In this document: positions 62,639-64,000 of the stretch, piece after piece
Numbering within the stretch: position 1 is the first letter of the stretch
Layout: each line of letters begins with the position of its first letter
Assembly: GCA_905221605.1 (NCBI GenBank)
Contig: CAJNDS010002102.1
Span: forward strand, 353,147 to 417,146
Length of the DNA: 64,000 bases
Origin: Symbiodinium natans
Taxonomy: Eukaryota > Sar > Dinophyceae > Suessiales > Symbiodiniaceae
Direction of reading: 5' to 3'
The notes under the pieces: generated by a model
Databases searched by the model: none
What the model was told of the DNA's origin: nothing
What the model saw: the letters and a program-made list of their open reading frames with translations, nothing else
Translations under genes and position numbers: made by a program

Positions 62639-64000
62639 CTCAGGGAGCCAGGCTAAGAGATCATGTTTAGGGTGTAGGGTTTAGGGTTCAGGGTTTAGGG
62701 TTTAGGTTTTAGGGTTTAGGGTTTAGGGTTGAGGGTGCAGGGTTCATGGTACTTATTAACGTATTAACCAATTATATCTCTGTACTGATAGCCCACTTAT
62801 AAGCCCTGAAGTGATATGGTTATAAGTACAGTCATAAATCTCCTCGGGGAGCCAGGGTCGTGCTTTCAGCGCAAAGGTCTCCAGCAAGTCCAGGGTCGAT
62901 CGAACGCGGAGATCCTCCTTAGCATCTCTCCACTTGTGGTGTGTCCCATGGGTCGAGCTGGCAACGTACATGGTCTTGTAGTAAGGCACGTCGGCCTGAA
63001 TCAGCTCTCCAGCGACGGCTTGGTGCATGATGGACGCTGTGTCTGCCATGAAATCCCTGTAGTAATGACCTGCGCTGGCTTTGAAGACCCTCGATAAAAC
63101 AGATCCCAGGAAAGGGGTTTTAGGGTTTAAGGGTTAAGGGTTAAGAGTTTAGGGTTTAGGGTTGAGGGTTTAGGGTTTAGGGTTGAAAGCATCTCCAAGG
63201 GCCAAGCGACTAGGCATGAATACGTTGTCGCCTGCGACGGAGCGCTTGATCAACCCGCGGACACTCACCGCATCGCACGAGTTCTCCATGACTTGCTCGA
63301 GTCGATCTTGTCGGGACCCTTGAACTGAATCCGCAAAAATTTGGCCTGGCAAACGCTCGCCATTCTCAGAGAACTCGAGGATGTACGGATAGCAGTTGAC
63401 AGCCGCAGGATGCTCCGCGAAGCATTGCAGCAGTTTCTCCAAGTAGTTCGGAGGAAGCCAGTCGTCATCTGCGAGCAAGGACACGAACTCGCCTCTGGCC
63501 CGGCGCAGTAGGAAATTCACGTTCTGGCTGTAGCCCAGGTGCTGTTCCTGCTCGAAGATGTCAAGAGCAATCGTCCCAGGGGGCTGCAGACTTCGAACCA
63601 TTCCGGCGGCCTCGCTGTTGGCACCCTCGACGGACACCAAGATCTCCAGGTCCTGGATGGCAGTTTGTGTGCAGGGCTTAGGGTTTAGGGTTTGGGGTTC
63701 AGCCCCCTAAATCCAAACCTGTTGCTTGGCTGAGCGCTTCGGGCGGTGAAGGGAGGAGGCACGGGCACATTGTCTAGGTTTCAGGACCCTGAACTTGACG
63801 CTCTGAGCACGTCCTTGACGCTCTGATCAAAGATGGACCGCATGGCTCGCACGACCGTGCTCGGATTCTGCACGGGCAGCAAGACCGAGATCTTGGGCAG
63901 CGGCGCTTTCCGACACTCCCCATGACCTCCCTGTGTAGCCGTGATGTTTGCAGGGTTCAGGTTGGTGACCTCGGTCTTCTGCACTCTCAGCTGCATGGCG
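62564..64000 (-). CDS. Family 2 glycosyltransferase, four exons, 5' end at window edge
   Basis: Exons about 63814-64000, 63195-63652, 62843-63089 and 62564-62638, stop TAG at 62564-62566. The first holds KISVLLPVQNPSTVVRAMRS, the opening strand of a GT-A fold. The second holds SLLADDDWLPPNYLEKLL with the DDD metal/nucleotide-sugar motif, and later GDNVFMPSRLAL. These are family 2 glycosyltransferase hallmarks (Pfam Glycos_transf_2). The C-terminal helical part ends VCVFAEAGRT. Introns 1 and 3 join at AG|GA..AG|GA with repeats. The boundary of intron 2 is approximate. Acceptor unknown; surface or secreted glycan synthesis is the usual role. Confidence 0.8.
62843..63089 (-). CDS. Glycosyltransferase exon 3
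   Basis: VFKASAGHYYRDFMADTAS to KARPWLPE. Ends in the repeat CCTGGCTCCCCGAG|GAGAT. Confidence 0.7.
63195..63652 (-). CDS. Glycosyltransferase exon with DDD motif
   Basis: About 152 codons from DLEILVSVEGANSEAAG to FMPSRLALG. Core catalytic region. Confidence 0.8.
63814..64000 (-). CDS. Glycosyltransferase exon with KISVLLPVQNP
   Basis: Open from the window edge; an ATG at 63996 may or may not be the start. Ends GTCAAG|GACGTG; the next exon begins after CATCCAG as GACCTG, giving FDQSVKDLEILVS. Confidence 0.75.

Overview
The window reads as nuclear DNA of a eukaryote, most likely a dinoflagellate. From about 5.8 to 62.8 kb it is filled with well over a hundred short tracts of the heptamer TTTAGGG or its complement, which is the telomere unit of dinoflagellates and most plants. 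The tracts switch strand repeatedly, so this is not a chromosome end. The two genes that can be modelled have GA or GC at the intron 5' end and AG|G at the 3' end, with short direct repeats at the exon junctions. Non-canonical donors of this kind are known from dinoflagellates. No tRNA, rRNA or CRISPR array was found. The species is not determined.

Layout. (1) 1-5.1 kb is compact, free of telomeric repeat, and all on the minus strand: a Ser-rich protein, an unknown 191-aa protein, a P-loop ATPase resembling superfamily 3 helicases, and a broken zinc-ribbon transposase-like gene that leaves the window at base 1. The transposase gene is split by a 1.24-kb foldback element with an exact 10-bp target duplication. 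The two upstream ORFs are each preceded by three TTATAAGC boxes spaced exactly 19 bp. (2) 5.1-5.8 kb is low-complexity DNA. (3) 5.8-59.4 kb alternates telomere-type tracts, small hairpin elements of at least five dispersed families, and unique segments of 50-120 bp that mostly read as minus-strand exon-like ORFs. About ten of these carry pieces of one recurring protein module (VNGxYxLAG, GRPxYV, IRYWP, RWLIDxxG). Satellite-like blocks lie at 9.2, 48.6 and 53.6 kb, and ORF-rich islands at 35.8-36.9 and 46.8-48.2 kb. (4) 59.5-64 kb holds two adjacent minus-strand genes: a family 2 glycosyltransferase (62.56 kb to the right edge, at least four exons) and an FAD-dependent oxidoreductase (59.5-61.6 kb, seven exons that join in frame).

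The main inference is that most of the telomere-like repeat lies inside introns of minus-strand genes. In the oxidoreductase gene every one of six introns is bounded by a short repeat around AG|G, and four of the six contain telomeric heptamers. This is the footprint expected of introner-type, target-duplicating intron gain. Single-exon calls in the central region are individually weak because GC-rich DNA is open by chance over 100 bp. They gain weight from shared motifs and from in-frame joins.
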